Part shown: piece by piece, positions 43,370-52,450 of the stretch
How the letters are laid out: each line of letters begins with the position of its first letter
Position numbering within the stretch: position 1 is the first letter of the stretch
From: Candidatus Aalborgicola lynettensis
Lineage (GTDB): Bacteria; Pseudomonadota; Gammaproteobacteria; Burkholderiales; Burkholderiaceae_C
NCBI GenBank assembly: GCA_016719405.1
Contig: JADJZE010000001.1
Coordinates: 124,001 to 188,000 of the forward strand
Length of the DNA: 64,000 bases
Direction of reading: 5' to 3'
The notes under the pieces: generated by a model
Seen by the model: only the letters and a program-made list of their open reading frames with translations
The model's database searches: none
What the model was told of the DNA's origin: nothing
Program-made: the position numbers and the translations under genes

Positions 43370-43426
43370 GTCAAATAGTGCTTTTGCGCACGTCTGGCGT
43401 GCGAAGGCAGCTATCAATTCAGGAGT
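43370..43426 (-). repeat. 57-bp dispersed repeat, copy h (right flank of ompA-like insertion)
   Basis: Same orientation as copy g, 54/57 identical. The stop codon of the hyfE-type gene (43419-43421) lies inside it. Confidence 0.92.
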
Positions 43427-44039
43427 CGTGCGACGGTGCTGCGCTGCCCTGCATGCCGCGAATCAGCCAGGCGCCCACGGCGGCACTGCCGACGTACGCC
43501 CCGCTCAAGACCAGATGTACCGGTAGTGGCCAGGGATGTGGCAGCACATGTTCAAACAGCACGATGGCGTTTTCCAGGTACAGCAGCGCGCCCAGTTGGG
43601 CCAGGGGTTCCCGGTTGGTGGCCAGGACCAGAAACACCAGCGTAACAGTGGCCGCAATCACCCCCAGGGTCAGCGCGCGCAGGTCGGCCCGCGCGCCATT
43701 GCCAAACTGAAAGGCCACAATGAGCAGCGCCACCGCCACACCCCAGGTGATGAGGTTGGAGGGCATCACATCGAGCTGCGCACTGTGGGGCTGCTGCGCC
43801 AGGGCGCCGCGCAGAATGTGTGGCACCAGCCAGGCGCGCAGCAGCAAAATCTCCAACCCCGCAGCCAGTGCGTGCAAGCCATCTGCGGACGGGCTCAGGC
43901 TCAGCCAGCCCAGCGCCAGCGCCAGCGCCTGCAGGCTCAGCCACGTGGGCAGCACGCGCAGCTTGCCAAAAAATACCGGAATGACGGTGGTCATACCACA
44001 CGCAATCAGCGCCAGGGTGGCGTGGTGGGGGGTGTTCAT
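43419..44039 (-). CDS. hydrogenase-4/Ehr-type membrane subunit E (HyfE-like)
   Basis: 206 residues, about six hydrophobic segments (TLALIACGMTTVIPVFFG, WLSLQALALALGWLSL, LITWGVAVALLIVAFQF, LTLGVIAATVTLVFLVLA and others). The NREPLAQLGALLYLENAIVL stretch resembles the NuoK-like half of HyfE. It is coupled to the hyfC-type gene by a 4-nt overlap, and its stop codon is in repeat copy h. It would have been followed directly by hyfF before the OmpA-gene insertion. Confidence 0.83.
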   Translation of the reverse strand: MNTPHHATLALIACGMTTVIPVFFGKLRVLPTWLSLQALALALGWLSLSPSADGLHALAAGLEILLLRAWLVPHILRGALAQQPHSAQLDVMPSNLITWGVAVALLIVAFQFGNGARADLRALTLGVIAATVTLVFLVLATNREPLAQLGALLYLENAIVLFEHVLPHPWPLPVHLVLSGAYVGSAAVGAWLIRGMQGSAAPSHDS

Positions 44040-44970
44040 GCCTTGGCTCCCAGGACTCCCACCACCAGAGCCGCTGCGCCCGCCAGCCAGCCCGCCAGCC
44101 AGACGTAGCGCGGCACCAGGGGCAGCGGCAGGCGGGCCATCAGGGATTCGAAGCAACCCACGACCACCGCTACACCCACCATGGTCAATGCGCCAACACC
44201 CACCGCCAGCACGGGTTCCTGCAGCGGATGAAACGGGTTGAGCAGGGTGGCAATCAGGCCGGCATACAGGGTCAGTTTCAGCGCCGCGGCGTACTGCAGG
44301 GCGGCCAGCTCGGTGCCGCTGTGGTCGAGCACCATTACTTCGTGGATCATGGTCAGTTCCAGGTGGGTGGCAGGGTCGTCCACCGGCATGCGTGCCGCCT
44401 CGGTTTGCAGCAGCACCAAGAGCGCCAGCACCAGGGGAGGGCGATCAGGCCATAGGCGGGTGTGGTGTGCAACTGGCCCAGCATGGCGGCAAAACTGCCC
44501 ATGCCGGTGGCCGCTGCTGCCGTGCCCAGCACCAGAAACAGCGCGGGCTCAGTAAAGGCGCCCAGCATGGCTTCGCGCGACGCGCCCATGCCCTCGAAGG
44601 GACTGCCCACGTCCATGGCCGACAGCAGCAGTGCCATGCGCCCCAGGCCCAGCACGTAGGCCATGGCGACAAAATCCAGCGGAAAGCCAACAGGGGTAAA
44701 TTGCCCGAACAGCGGCACCAAGGCCATGGCCAGCAGCGTGCAGGCCAGCACCATGTAGGCACCCATGCGGAACACGGGGGTGCTGGTGCTGCTGACCACT
44801 GGGCGCTTGGCCAGCAAACGCCGCAGGTCGTAAAACGACTGCCACAGGCCGGGGCCTTTGCGGCCACACCACCAGGCTTTGGTGCGGTTGATACAACCCA
44901 CCAGAAAGAAGGGCATGCCCAGGGCCAGCAGCCCATGCGCCAGCAACAAAAACGGGTAGGGCGTGCTCAT
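44036..44970 (-). pseudogene. hydrogenase-4/Ehr-type membrane subunit C (HyfC/NuoH-like), frameshifted
   Basis: Two overlapping frames together make one NuoH-type membrane protein. The first (start 44970) has SFYDLRRLLAKRPV, several membrane helices and TPAYGLIALP; then it runs into a nonsense tail. The second picks up with LALLVLLQTEAARMPVDDPA, the conserved E-x-x-R-x-P-x-D motif of the quinone-site loop, and ends at 44036. Restoring one C in a C run near 44437 joins them perfectly (...ALPLVLALLVLL). This may be a sequencing error in a homopolymer or a real mutation that disables the complex. 4-nt overlaps on both sides show the intact operon order. Confidence 0.85.
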
Positions 44971-46976
44971 AACAAGGGCCCCTCTGCCAGCACCACCAGG
45001 GCCGCAATGACGACGATGGCCGCCAACCCCAGGGCAAACGCCAGGCGCGGGTCGTCTTCGTGCATGAGCTGGGAGAGCAGCGAGGCCGAGCTATTGCCCT
45101 GGCCAATCACGTGGTACAGGCGGCGCTCCACCGCGTCGGCACAGTCGGCTACCACGTAGGCATCGTCCGGAAAATACCCCGTGGGCAGTTTTTGACGCTG
45201 CACAGTGCCCAGCACGCTGCGGTAGTGGTGCAAAAAGTCGTGTGAAAAACTGCTGCCGGTGGTTTGCAGGCGGGGGCCGGGTGTGCCGTAACCGCAGCCC
45301 CAGGTGGGGCCCGTGGGCCGGGAATGGCCGCGTTGCAGCCACCACCGCAGTGCCCAGGCCAGCGCGACGGCACCCACCACACAGGCGCTCAGGGTGCCTG
45401 CACGGCCCAACACGGCGTGCAGTTGTTGCAGGGCGTGTTGGGCCGCCGTGGGTTCGGCAGCGGCCAGAAAAAGCTGCACCGGGGCTTGCACCAGCGCCAG
45501 TCCGGCCAACGGCACCAGTCCGAGCACCGCAGCGCCTGCGGCGTGCAGGCCAATGGGCAGGTTCATCCACAAGTTGGGTTCTTGCGCGGGGGGCAAACTG
45601 TCGTCCCGCGCCTGGCCCATAAAAATTACCGCAAACGCGCGGGTGATGCTCAGGGTGGAGACCGCGCCCACAAAGGCCAGCAGCATGGCCGCCAGCGTGA
45701 GGGCCAGCCGGGCCCACAGACCGGCGCCACCGTCGGCAAACAGGGCGTTGTAAATGGCGAATTCGCTGACAAAACCATTCAAGGGCGGCAGCCCGGCAAT
45801 GGCGACGCCACCGACCAGAAAAAACGACGCCGTCCAGGGCATCCAGTGGGCCAAGCCGCCCAGGCGCTCCATGTCCACACTGTGTTTGCACTGGTACACG
45901 CTGCCTGCGGCATAAAACAGCAGGCACTTGAAGAACGCGTGGTTCAGCACATGCAGCAAGCCGCCGCCAAACCCCAGGGCGGTGAGGGTGGGCTGCTCCC
46001 AGGCCATGCCCAGCATGCCGATGCCAAAACCCATGCCGGCAATGCCCACGTTCTCGGTAGACGAGTAGCCCAGCAGGCGTTTGAGGTCGCGTTGCCCTGT
46101 GGAATACAGCGCACCCATGACCGCAGAGGTAGCAGAGAACGCCAGCACCAGCCAGCCCATCCACGCATGGGGTTTGCCCAGCAGCAGCACAAAATGCAGC
46201 AAACCAAACAGACCGGCCTTGTGGATGACACCCGACATCAGCGCGCTCACGTTGGCCGGGGCGGCTGCGTGCGCCCGGGGCAGCCAGGAATGGAAAGGGA
46301 AAAACGCCGATTTGAGCGCAAAGCTGGTCAGCAGCAGCAGAAACACCGCGTTGCGAATGGGGCCCGGGTGCTGGCGCATCCATGCTCCAAAATCGTCCAG
46401 GTACCAGCTGTGGCTTTGGGTGTAGAGCACCATGAAGGCGGCCACCAGAAACATCAGCCCGATGTGGGTGGACACCAGGTAGTTGAAGCCGGCAAACCGC
46501 ACCTTCTGGTTGGTGTAGTCCCAAATCACCAGCAACCAGGCCGACAGGGCTGCCACTTCCCAGCCCATCAAAAAGGTGACGGCGTGCCCGCCGGTGTAGA
46601 CCATCAGAAACGACAGCGAAGTCAGGTTCAGCAAAGCAAAGTGCACACCAACATGGCGGCGGCTGTCAAAAAACGGACGCAGGTAACCCACGGCGTACAC
46701 CGCGCCCAGCAGCGTCATGGGCAGTGACCAGCATAAGAAGAATGCACCCAGCGGATCGAGTTGAAAACGCAATTGGCCGATGGGGTAGGCCCAGTCAAAT
46801 ACCAGTGCGGGGGTGCTGGCACCGGCCAGCACCGGCAGCACCGCCACCCAGGTCAGCACCGTTGCCGTCGCTTGGGCCAGCAGGCCCACGCTGGCGCGCA
46901 GGGTGTTGCGCATGGGCAGCAGGCACACAGCACTGCCCAGCAAAAGCACCACGGCGGCAATCAGAAGGTCGTCCAT
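44967..46976 (-). CDS. hydrogenase-4/Ehr-type membrane subunit B (HyfB-like, antiporter fold)
   Basis: 669 residues, first gene of the complex. It is a NuoL/HyfB-type proton-translocating subunit with about 15-16 hydrophobic segments. Motifs: FLMGWEVAALSAWLLV with the key membrane Glu, FALKSAFFPFHSWLPRAHAAAP with the lysine helix, LKRLLGYSSTENVGIAGMG, and LNHAFFKCLLF. The C-terminal half contains a conserved WGCGYG segment typical of HyfB. No [4Fe-4S] subunit HyfA, formate dehydrogenase or maturation genes are adjacent. Confidence 0.9.
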   Translation of the reverse strand: MDDLLIAAVVLLLGSAVCLLPMRNTLRASVGLLAQATATVLTWVAVLPVLAGASTPALVFDWAYPIGQLRFQLDPLGAFFLCWSLPMTLLGAVYAVGYLRPFFDSRRHVGVHFALLNLTSLSFLMVYTGGHAVTFLMGWEVAALSAWLLVIWDYTNQKVRFAGFNYLVSTHIGLMFLVAAFMVLYTQSHSWYLDDFGAWMRQHPGPIRNAVFLLLLTSFALKSAFFPFHSWLPRAHAAAPANVSALMSGVIHKAGLFGLLHFVLLLGKPHAWMGWLVLAFSATSAVMGALYSTGQRDLKRLLGYSSTENVGIAGMGFGIGMLGMAWEQPTLTALGFGGGLLHVLNHAFFKCLLFYAAGSVYQCKHSVDMERLGGLAHWMPWTASFFLVGGVAIAGLPPLNGFVSEFAIYNALFADGGAGLWARLALTLAAMLLAFVGAVSTLSITRAFAVIFMGQARDDSLPPAQEPNLWMNLPIGLHAAGAAVLGLVPLAGLALVQAPVQLFLAAAEPTAAQHALQQLHAVLGRAGTLSACVVGAVALAWALRWWLQRGHSRPTGPTWGCGYGTPGPRLQTTGSSFSHDFLHHYRSVLGTVQRQKLPTGYFPDDAYVVADCADAVERRLYHVIGQGNSSASLLSQLMHEDDPRLAFALGLAAIVVIAALVVLAEGPLL

Positions 46977-46985
46977 GGCCCCGGC

Positions 46986-48572
46986 CTAAGGCTCCAGCGT
47001 CAAGACTTCAAAGCCCACAATGTTGCGGCTGATTTTGCTAAACTCCACCCCAACCAGGTGAATGGGCTCGCCGCGCGCCTTGTATTTGTCGGCATAACCC
47101 TGGGTCTGGATTTGTTGCAGTGCGCGGCCCTCGGGGGTGAGCTCCACCACCTTGAACTCAAACAGGTACACATGGCCGTTGAACAGCACCGCCATGTCGA
47201 TACGGCCTTTATTGGTGGTGTCTTCCAGTCGAATGTCCAGGCCCAGCGCGGCAAAGTAGCTGTAGAAAATGCTGGCGTAGTAGCCCTCAAAGCCCGAGAG
47301 TTCGTTCTTGCGGTACCAGTCGTGCGGGATGCTGGCGTAAAAGGCGTGGAACAGGGCTTGCAGTGCGCTCAGGTTGTTGGCCAGCAGCAGCCGGTAGAGC
47401 TGGCTGACCTGCGGGCCCGGTACTGCCGGGTTGCCGCTGAAGGATTGCAGCAAACTGTCGTTCAGGCTGGCTTGTACTTCCAGGTTGGGGTATTTGAGGG
47501 TGAGCTCCAGGCGCCCTGGAATGCGCCAGGCACTGGCAATGGTGAGGTAGCCGGCCTGAAACATGAGTGCTTCCACCGGGATGTTGTCTACATCAAAGGT
47601 GGACAGCAACGTATCGGTCGCTACCACGCGGGTGAGATCGGGGGTGAAAAACTGGCACGCACCCAGCAGCTTGACCAAAAAGGTGGGCGTGCCGGTCTCA
47701 AACCAGTAGGGGTGAAAGTTTCGGCTGTCAAACAGCAAGAGCAAGTCAAACGGGTTGTACACACTGGTGCCCAGCCAGTTGTAGCCGTTGTACCAGCGGC
47801 GCACTTCTTCGCGGTCCAGCCCCGGCAGCTCGGGGGCAAACACGGTGTCCACATCGGCATCGGTGTAACCGCACAAAGCGCTGTAGCGGGCATCCAGCGT
47901 GATGTCTTTGAGGTTGTTCAGGCCCGAGAACAGGCTCACTTTGCTGAACTTGGAAACGCCGGTCAAAAAGACGAACTTCAAATGCTCGTCTGCGCCTTTG
48001 AGCACCGAATAAAGGTTTTTGAGCCCTTCCCGCATCTCCAGCGCCACCGGGCTGTTGGTGATGTTGTCCAGTATCGGCTTGTCGTATTCATCGATGAGCA
48101 CTACGGCGCGTTGGCCGAATTTCTGGTGGGCTTGGGCGATGAGTTCAATCAACTGGCCGCCTGCGCTTTTGTGTGTGCAGGTAATGCCCAACTGCCTTTG
48201 GTTATCGATCAGTATTTCTGCAATACGCTGGTCGAGTTCTGCCCGGTTTTGCAGCACCCCGTCAGACAAGCTGACCCGTATCACCGGGTACTTTTTGCGC
48301 CAGTCCCAGCGGGTTTCTGCAGCCAAGCCGGTGAACAACTCTTGGCTGCCCTCAAACAGTTCCCGAAAGGTGTCGATCAGCAGGCTTTTGCCGAAGCGCC
48401 GGGGGCGGCTTAAAAAGTAGCAGGAACCCTGCTCAATCAAATCAATGGCCAGTCCGGTTTTATCGACGTAGTAGTAGTCATCCGCTTCCCGGATTTTGCG
48501 AAACGTCTGGATGCCGATGGGCAGTTTGCGCCGTGCGAGGGGTGCACCGGAGATGGAGAGGTTTGCAGTCAT
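46986..48572 (-). CDS. AAA-ATPase-like/PD-(D/E)XK nuclease-family protein (DUF1703 type)
   Basis: 528 residues. N-terminal AAA-ATPase-like domain (PF09820 type): YVDKTGLAIDLIEQGSCYFL, the RPRRFGKSLLIDT P-loop-like motif, and VVLIDEYDKPI as Walker B. C-terminal PD-(D/E)XK domain (PF08011 type): GRIDMAVLFNGHVYLFEFKV, giving D and ExK. The family is large and often strain-variable or multicopy in bacteria; roles in mobile or defence functions are suspected but unproven. It lies 9 bp from the hyfB start but is probably an independent acquisition. Confidence 0.82.
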   Translation of the reverse strand: MTANLSISGAPLARRKLPIGIQTFRKIREADDYYYVDKTGLAIDLIEQGSCYFLSRPRRFGKSLLIDTFRELFEGSQELFTGLAAETRWDWRKKYPVIRVSLSDGVLQNRAELDQRIAEILIDNQRQLGITCTHKSAGGQLIELIAQAHQKFGQRAVVLIDEYDKPILDNITNSPVALEMREGLKNLYSVLKGADEHLKFVFLTGVSKFSKVSLFSGLNNLKDITLDARYSALCGYTDADVDTVFAPELPGLDREEVRRWYNGYNWLGTSVYNPFDLLLLFDSRNFHPYWFETGTPTFLVKLLGACQFFTPDLTRVVATDTLLSTFDVDNIPVEALMFQAGYLTIASAWRIPGRLELTLKYPNLEVQASLNDSLLQSFSGNPAVPGPQVSQLYRLLLANNLSALQALFHAFYASIPHDWYRKNELSGFEGYYASIFYSYFAALGLDIRLEDTTNKGRIDMAVLFNGHVYLFEFKVVELTPEGRALQQIQTQGYADKYKARGEPIHLVGVEFSKISRNIVGFEVLTLEP

Positions 48573-48610
48573 GCGTGCATTCTAGAACCGCCCCTGTGCT
48601 GAATGCATCG

Positions 48611-50755
48611 TCAATGAATCCGCATGCCCGGTGTGGCCCCCGGCCAGGGGGTCAGAATATGGATGCCGGGCTGGGCGCCCTCATCGGCGTGGCTGGCGGC
48701 CAGCACCATGCCCTCGCTCATACCAAACTTCATCTTGCGCGGTGCCAAGTTGGCCACCAGCACGGTGAGCTGGCCCACGAGTTGTTCGGGCTGGTACATG
48801 CTGGCGATGCCGCTGAACACATTGCGCGTGGTGGGCTGGCCTTGCGCATTTTTCTCGCCCACGTCCAGGGTCAGGCGCAAGAGTTTGGTGGAGCCTTCCA
48901 CGGCGGCGCAGGCCACGATTTTGGCAATGCGCAGGTCGATCTTGGCAAAGTCGTCGATGGTGATGGTGGGTGCCAAGGCCTCGCCACCGGGTGCATTCGG
49001 GTCAGCGGGTACCGTGGCAGGTGCTGATTTTGCTATCTTTTTAGGAGCTGCATGCGCAGGACTGGCGGGCGCAGAAGGCTCTTTTGGCTCAAACAGTGCG
49101 TCCAGCTGCTCGGGTGTGACACGCTGCATCAGGTGTTGGTAGGGCTGGATGGCTTGCACGTCGGCGTCGACTTCCCAGTCGTCCATGCGCTGGCCGACAA
49201 AACCTTGCACGGCTTGCGCCAGTGAGGGCAATACGGGTGCCAGGTAGCGCGTGAGCACGGCAAAGGTGTTGACCAGCACCGAGCACACCTGGTGCAGGGC
49301 CTCGTTGTTGGCGGCATCTTTGGCCAGGTCCCATGGTTTGTTCTGGTCCACATAGGCGTTCACGCGGTCGGCCAGCAGCATGACTTCGCGCGTCACCTTG
49401 CCAAACTCGCGTGCCTCGTACAGATCGGCAATGGCATCGGCCTCGGAGCGGATGTCGGCCAGCAACTCTGCGCCCAAGGCACCAAACTCGGACGTCAGTT
49501 TGCCGTCAAAGCGTTTTGTCAAAAAGCCCGCTGCACGGCTGGCAATGTTGACAAACTTGCCAATCAGATCGCTGTTAACCCGTGCCATGAAGTCGTCGGC
49601 ATTGAAGTCGATGTCTTCATTGCGGTTGGAGAGTTTGGCGGCCAGGTAGTAGCGCAGCCACTCGGCGTTCATGCCCAGTTGCAGGTACTTGAGCGGGTCC
49701 AGCCCGGTGCCGCGGCTTTTGCTCATCTTCTCGCCGTTGTTCACGGTCAGAAAGCCGTGCACAAATACGTTAGTGGGCGTTTTGCGGCCGCTGAACTTGA
49801 GCGTGGCGGGCCAGAACAGGGTGTGGAAGGTGACGATGTCTTTGCCAATAAAGTGGTACTGCTCCAGCGCCGGGTTGGCCATGTAGGCCTCAAAACTCTG
49901 GCCGCGCTTGTTGAGCAGGTCTTTCAGGCTGGCCAGGTAACCAATGGGGGCGTCGAGCCACACATAAAAGTACTTGCCCGGCGCATCGGGAATTTCGATA
50001 CCGAAGTAGGGCGCGTCGCGGCTGATGTCCCAGTCGCCCAGGCCTTCGCTGGTGCTGCCGTCGGGGTTGGTGCGCACGGAAAACCATTCTTTGACCTTGT
50101 TGGCCACCTCGGGCTGCAATTTGCCGTCTTGCGTCCACTGCTGCAAAAACGCCACGCAGCGGGGGTCAGACAGCTTGAAAAAGAAGTGCTCTGAGTTCTT
50201 CAACACCGGCGTGGCGCCCGACAGGGCCGAGAAGGGCTTGATCAGGTCGGTGGGTGCATACACCGCACCGCACACCTCGCAGTTGTCGCCGTACTGGTCT
50301 TGTGCGTGGCACTTGGGGCACTCGCCTTTGATGTAGCGGTCCGGCAGGAACATGTTTTTCTCAGGGTCGAAAAACTGTTCGATGGTGCGGGTCTCGATCA
50401 GCGAGCCATCTGGGTTGTCGCGCAGGGCGCGGTAGATGCTTTGCGCCAGTTCGTGGTTCTCGGGCGAATCGGTGCTGCTCCAGTTGTCAAAGGTGATGTG
50501 GAAGCCGTCCAGGTACTGTTTGCGTCCGGCTGCAATGTCGGCCACAAACTGCTGCGGCGTTTTGCCAGCCTTCTCCGCCGCAATCATGATGGGTGCGCCG
50601 TGGGTGTCGTCGGCGCCGCAAAAGTTGACCGCGTGGCCCTGCATGCGCTGGAACCGCACCCAGATGTCGGCCTGGATGTACTCCATGATGTGGCCGATGT
50701 GGAAGTTGCCATTGGCGTAGGGCAGGGCGGTGGTAACGAAGAGTTGGCGTGGCAT
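48611..50755 (-). CDS. metG: methionyl-tRNA synthetase with C-terminal tRNA-binding domain
   Basis: 714 residues. Class I motifs HIGH (NFHIGHIMEYIQADIW) and KMSKS (EKMSKSRGTGLDP), a zinc knuckle (CPKCHAQDQYGDNCEVC), the anticodon helical bundle, then after a linker a C-terminal EMAP-II/Trbp111-type dimerisation domain (FAKIDLRIAKIVACAAVEGS). The linker SAPASPAHAAPKKIAKSAPA is encoded by repeat copy i, so an intergenic repeat has been incorporated in frame. The charging activity should be normal because the insertion lies between domains. Confidence 0.96.
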   Translation of the reverse strand: MPRQLFVTTALPYANGNFHIGHIMEYIQADIWVRFQRMQGHAVNFCGADDTHGAPIMIAAEKAGKTPQQFVADIAAGRKQYLDGFHITFDNWSSTDSPENHELAQSIYRALRDNPDGSLIETRTIEQFFDPEKNMFLPDRYIKGECPKCHAQDQYGDNCEVCGAVYAPTDLIKPFSALSGATPVLKNSEHFFFKLSDPRCVAFLQQWTQDGKLQPEVANKVKEWFSVRTNPDGSTSEGLGDWDISRDAPYFGIEIPDAPGKYFYVWLDAPIGYLASLKDLLNKRGQSFEAYMANPALEQYHFIGKDIVTFHTLFWPATLKFSGRKTPTNVFVHGFLTVNNGEKMSKSRGTGLDPLKYLQLGMNAEWLRYYLAAKLSNRNEDIDFNADDFMARVNSDLIGKFVNIASRAAGFLTKRFDGKLTSEFGALGAELLADIRSEADAIADLYEAREFGKVTREVMLLADRVNAYVDQNKPWDLAKDAANNEALHQVCSVLVNTFAVLTRYLAPVLPSLAQAVQGFVGQRMDDWEVDADVQAIQPYQHLMQRVTPEQLDALFEPKEPSAPASPAHAAPKKIAKSAPATVPADPNAPGGEALAPTITIDDFAKIDLRIAKIVACAAVEGSTKLLRLTLDVGEKNAQGQPTTRNVFSGIASMYQPEQLVGQLTVLVANLAPRKMKFGMSEGMVLAASHADEGAQPGIHILTPWPGATPGMRIH
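49032..49086 (+). repeat. 57-bp dispersed repeat, copy i, inside metG
   Basis: GCTATCTTTTTAGGAGCTGC, then ATGCGCAGGACTGGCGGGCG and CAGAAGGCTCTTTTGGC. It codes, on the opposite strand, for part of the MetG interdomain linker. Confidence 0.8.
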
Positions 50756-51064
50756 ACAGGCAGGGCTTTCTAGAGACAGCCTGCGATTTTAAGCGGCGCC
50801 CGTCGCATGCCTGCGGTGCGCGTCGGTCTTTCAGAAACAGTCCGTTTGGAATGAACGGCAGGTAGGGGGCTCAATGTAGACCGGCAGTGCAGCGGGAGCG
50901 GGTACTGGCGAACGGCTGTTTGCTGGAAGTTCAGCGAGAGTTCGAGTCTTTTTTCCTATTCCACATGGCCCACTATGGCTCTTCCAGGCCAGCGGCGGCA
51001 AGCCGTTCGGCCAGCGTGGCGGCTGACAACGCGCCGATACGTGTGCTGACCAGTCCGCTTGGGC
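50756..51064. other. intergenic stretch between metG and mogA without a recognised gene
   Basis: About 310 bp. A forward frame from 50887 runs into the antisense of mogA and shows no family resemblance. No repeat copy, terminator or RNA gene was seen. Confidence 0.4.
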
Positions 51065-51742
51065 TTAAATTTTTACCGCCCGCACCGCACTTTTGGGCCG
51101 AAACGCCTTGCACATCGTATCCACCGTTTCCAGATACGGCCCGCCAATCAAATCAATGCAATAGGGCACGGCGGCAAAGATGCCATTGACCAGTTGCTGG
51201 CCGTCGGCGTCTTTTAGCCCTTCCAGCGTTTCGGCAATGGCTTTGGGTTGCCCTGGCAGGTTGATGATGAGGCTGTTGCCACGGATCACGGCGACTTGGC
51301 GCGAGAGGATGGCGGTGGGCACAAAGCGCAAAGAGATTTGGCGCATTTGCTCACCAAAGCCCGGCATTTCTTTGTGCGCCACAGCCAGCGTGGCTTCGGG
51401 TGTTACGTCGCGCAGGGCCGGACCGGTGCCGCCGGTGGTGAGCACCAAACTGCAGCCGGCGTCCACTAGCGCGATCAGAGTGGCGCTGATGGTGGCCTGC
51501 TCGTCGGGGATCAGGCGCGCATCGAAGGTGATGGGGTTGTGCAGCGCGCGGGTCAGCCAGTCTTGCAGTGCGGGCAGGCCCTTGTCTTCGTAGACGCCAC
51601 TGGAGGCGCGGTCACTGATGGAAACAATACCGATTGTGACCGGCTCCAGCGCTGCGGCCTCGCCGGTGTGTGTGTGTGTGTTGGCCATGGCGGGGGTGAG
51701 AGGCGCGGCTTGTGCGACGGCTTGGGAGCGGGGTTGCGTCAT
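51065..51742 (-). CDS. mogA: molybdopterin adenylyltransferase
   Basis: 225 residues with a ~30-residue low-complexity N-terminal extension. The MogA/MoaB fold is clear: IGIVSISDRASSGVYEDKGL, the LTTGGTGPALRDVTPEA glycine loop, and PGFGEQMRQISLRFVPTAIL and GNSLIINLPGQPKAI. It activates molybdopterin by adenylation before molybdenum insertion. It overlaps darP by 4 nt. It fits with the molybdenum hydroxylase encoded at 57.3-60.0 kb and the moeB at 10.8 kb. Confidence 0.93.
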   Translation of the reverse strand: MTQPRSQAVAQAAPLTPAMANTHTHTGEAAALEPVTIGIVSISDRASSGVYEDKGLPALQDWLTRALHNPITFDARLIPDEQATISATLIALVDAGCSLVLTTGGTGPALRDVTPEATLAVAHKEMPGFGEQMRQISLRFVPTAILSRQVAVIRGNSLIINLPGQPKAIAETLEGLKDADGQQLVNGIFAAVPYCIDLIGGPYLETVDTMCKAFRPKSAVRAVKI

Positions 51743-52401
51743 GCGTCGGCCCCGGGGTTGTGGGGCAGCTCGCTGGAGTCGGCTTGGGCATCGGGGATGT
51801 CGCTGCCGTTTTGTAACTGTTCACGCACCAGCTGAAAAATATCGCGGTAGGCGCGGCCGTGGCGCAGGGCTTCGCCGGGTTTTTCAGGTTTGGCATCTTT
51901 GCGTGCCTGGCGGATCAGGGCACGCAGTTGCTGGCTGTCGGTGCCGGGGCTGATGTTCATCCACTGGCCCATGGCATCTTCATCGGCAATCAGGCGGTCG
52001 CGCCACTGCTCGGCCGCGTGCAGGGCCATGGTGGCCTCTGCGGAAGGGGTGTGCTGTTCTTCCAGTGCCGTGCGAATGGCGTCCAGCGTTTCGGGCGCCA
52101 GCTGGCGCATGCGTTTGCCAATGAACTGCAGCAGGCGCCGGCGCCCCTCGAAGTTGGTGATGCGCTTGTACTCGGCCAGCGCTTCCAGCAGTTTCTCTGG
52201 CAACTCCAGGCGTGCCAGCAGGTTGACGTGCAAGGTCAGCAGGTCGGCACCGAGTTTTTGCAGTTCGGTGCTCTCCCGTTTGAGGTCGGTACGGCTTTTT
52301 TCATCCGTTCCTTTGAGCTCGCGTTTGAATTCAAGATCGAGTTCGCTGCCTTCAGCGACGAACTTGCCCTTGACGAAATAGCCTTTTTTTAGTTTGCTCA
52401 T
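51739..52401 (-). CDS. darP: ribosome biogenesis factor DarP (YjgA)
   Basis: 220 residues from ATG 52401; the frame extends much further but only as shadow of pmbA. DarP/YjgA features: SKLKKGYF... KRESTELQKLGADLL, the KRITNFEGRRRLLQFIGKRMR block and a conserved middle helix. DarP takes part in late 50S ribosomal-subunit assembly. It is upstream of mogA (4-nt overlap) and divergent from pmbA, the common darP/pmbA head-to-head layout. Confidence 0.93.
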   Translation of the reverse strand: MSKLKKGYFVKGKFVAEGSELDLEFKRELKGTDEKSRTDLKRESTELQKLGADLLTLHVNLLARLELPEKLLEALAEYKRITNFEGRRRLLQFIGKRMRQLAPETLDAIRTALEEQHTPSAEATMALHAAEQWRDRLIADEDAMGQWMNISPGTDSQQLRALIRQARKDAKPEKPGEALRHGRAYRDIFQLVREQLQNGSDIPDAQADSSELPHNPGADA

Positions 52402-52450
52402 AGAGGCAAGTATCATAGCCTCCGCACTATCGAACCCACCCCCATCCTCC

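Noticed and set aside
42155..43426. A transposon or composite mobile element carrying the OmpA-domain gene
   Set aside because: The flanking sequences are copies of the dispersed 57-bp repeat, with no transposase and no short target-site duplication; recombination at repeats explains the layout better.
45264..46727. 487-codon open frame on the plus strand opposite hyfB
   Set aside because: Antisense to a well-supported membrane subunit; composition (Gln, His, Gly, Arg) is that of a shadow frame.
50887..51189. 100-codon open frame between metG and mogA
   Set aside because: Most of it overlaps mogA in antisense, and no part resembles a known protein.
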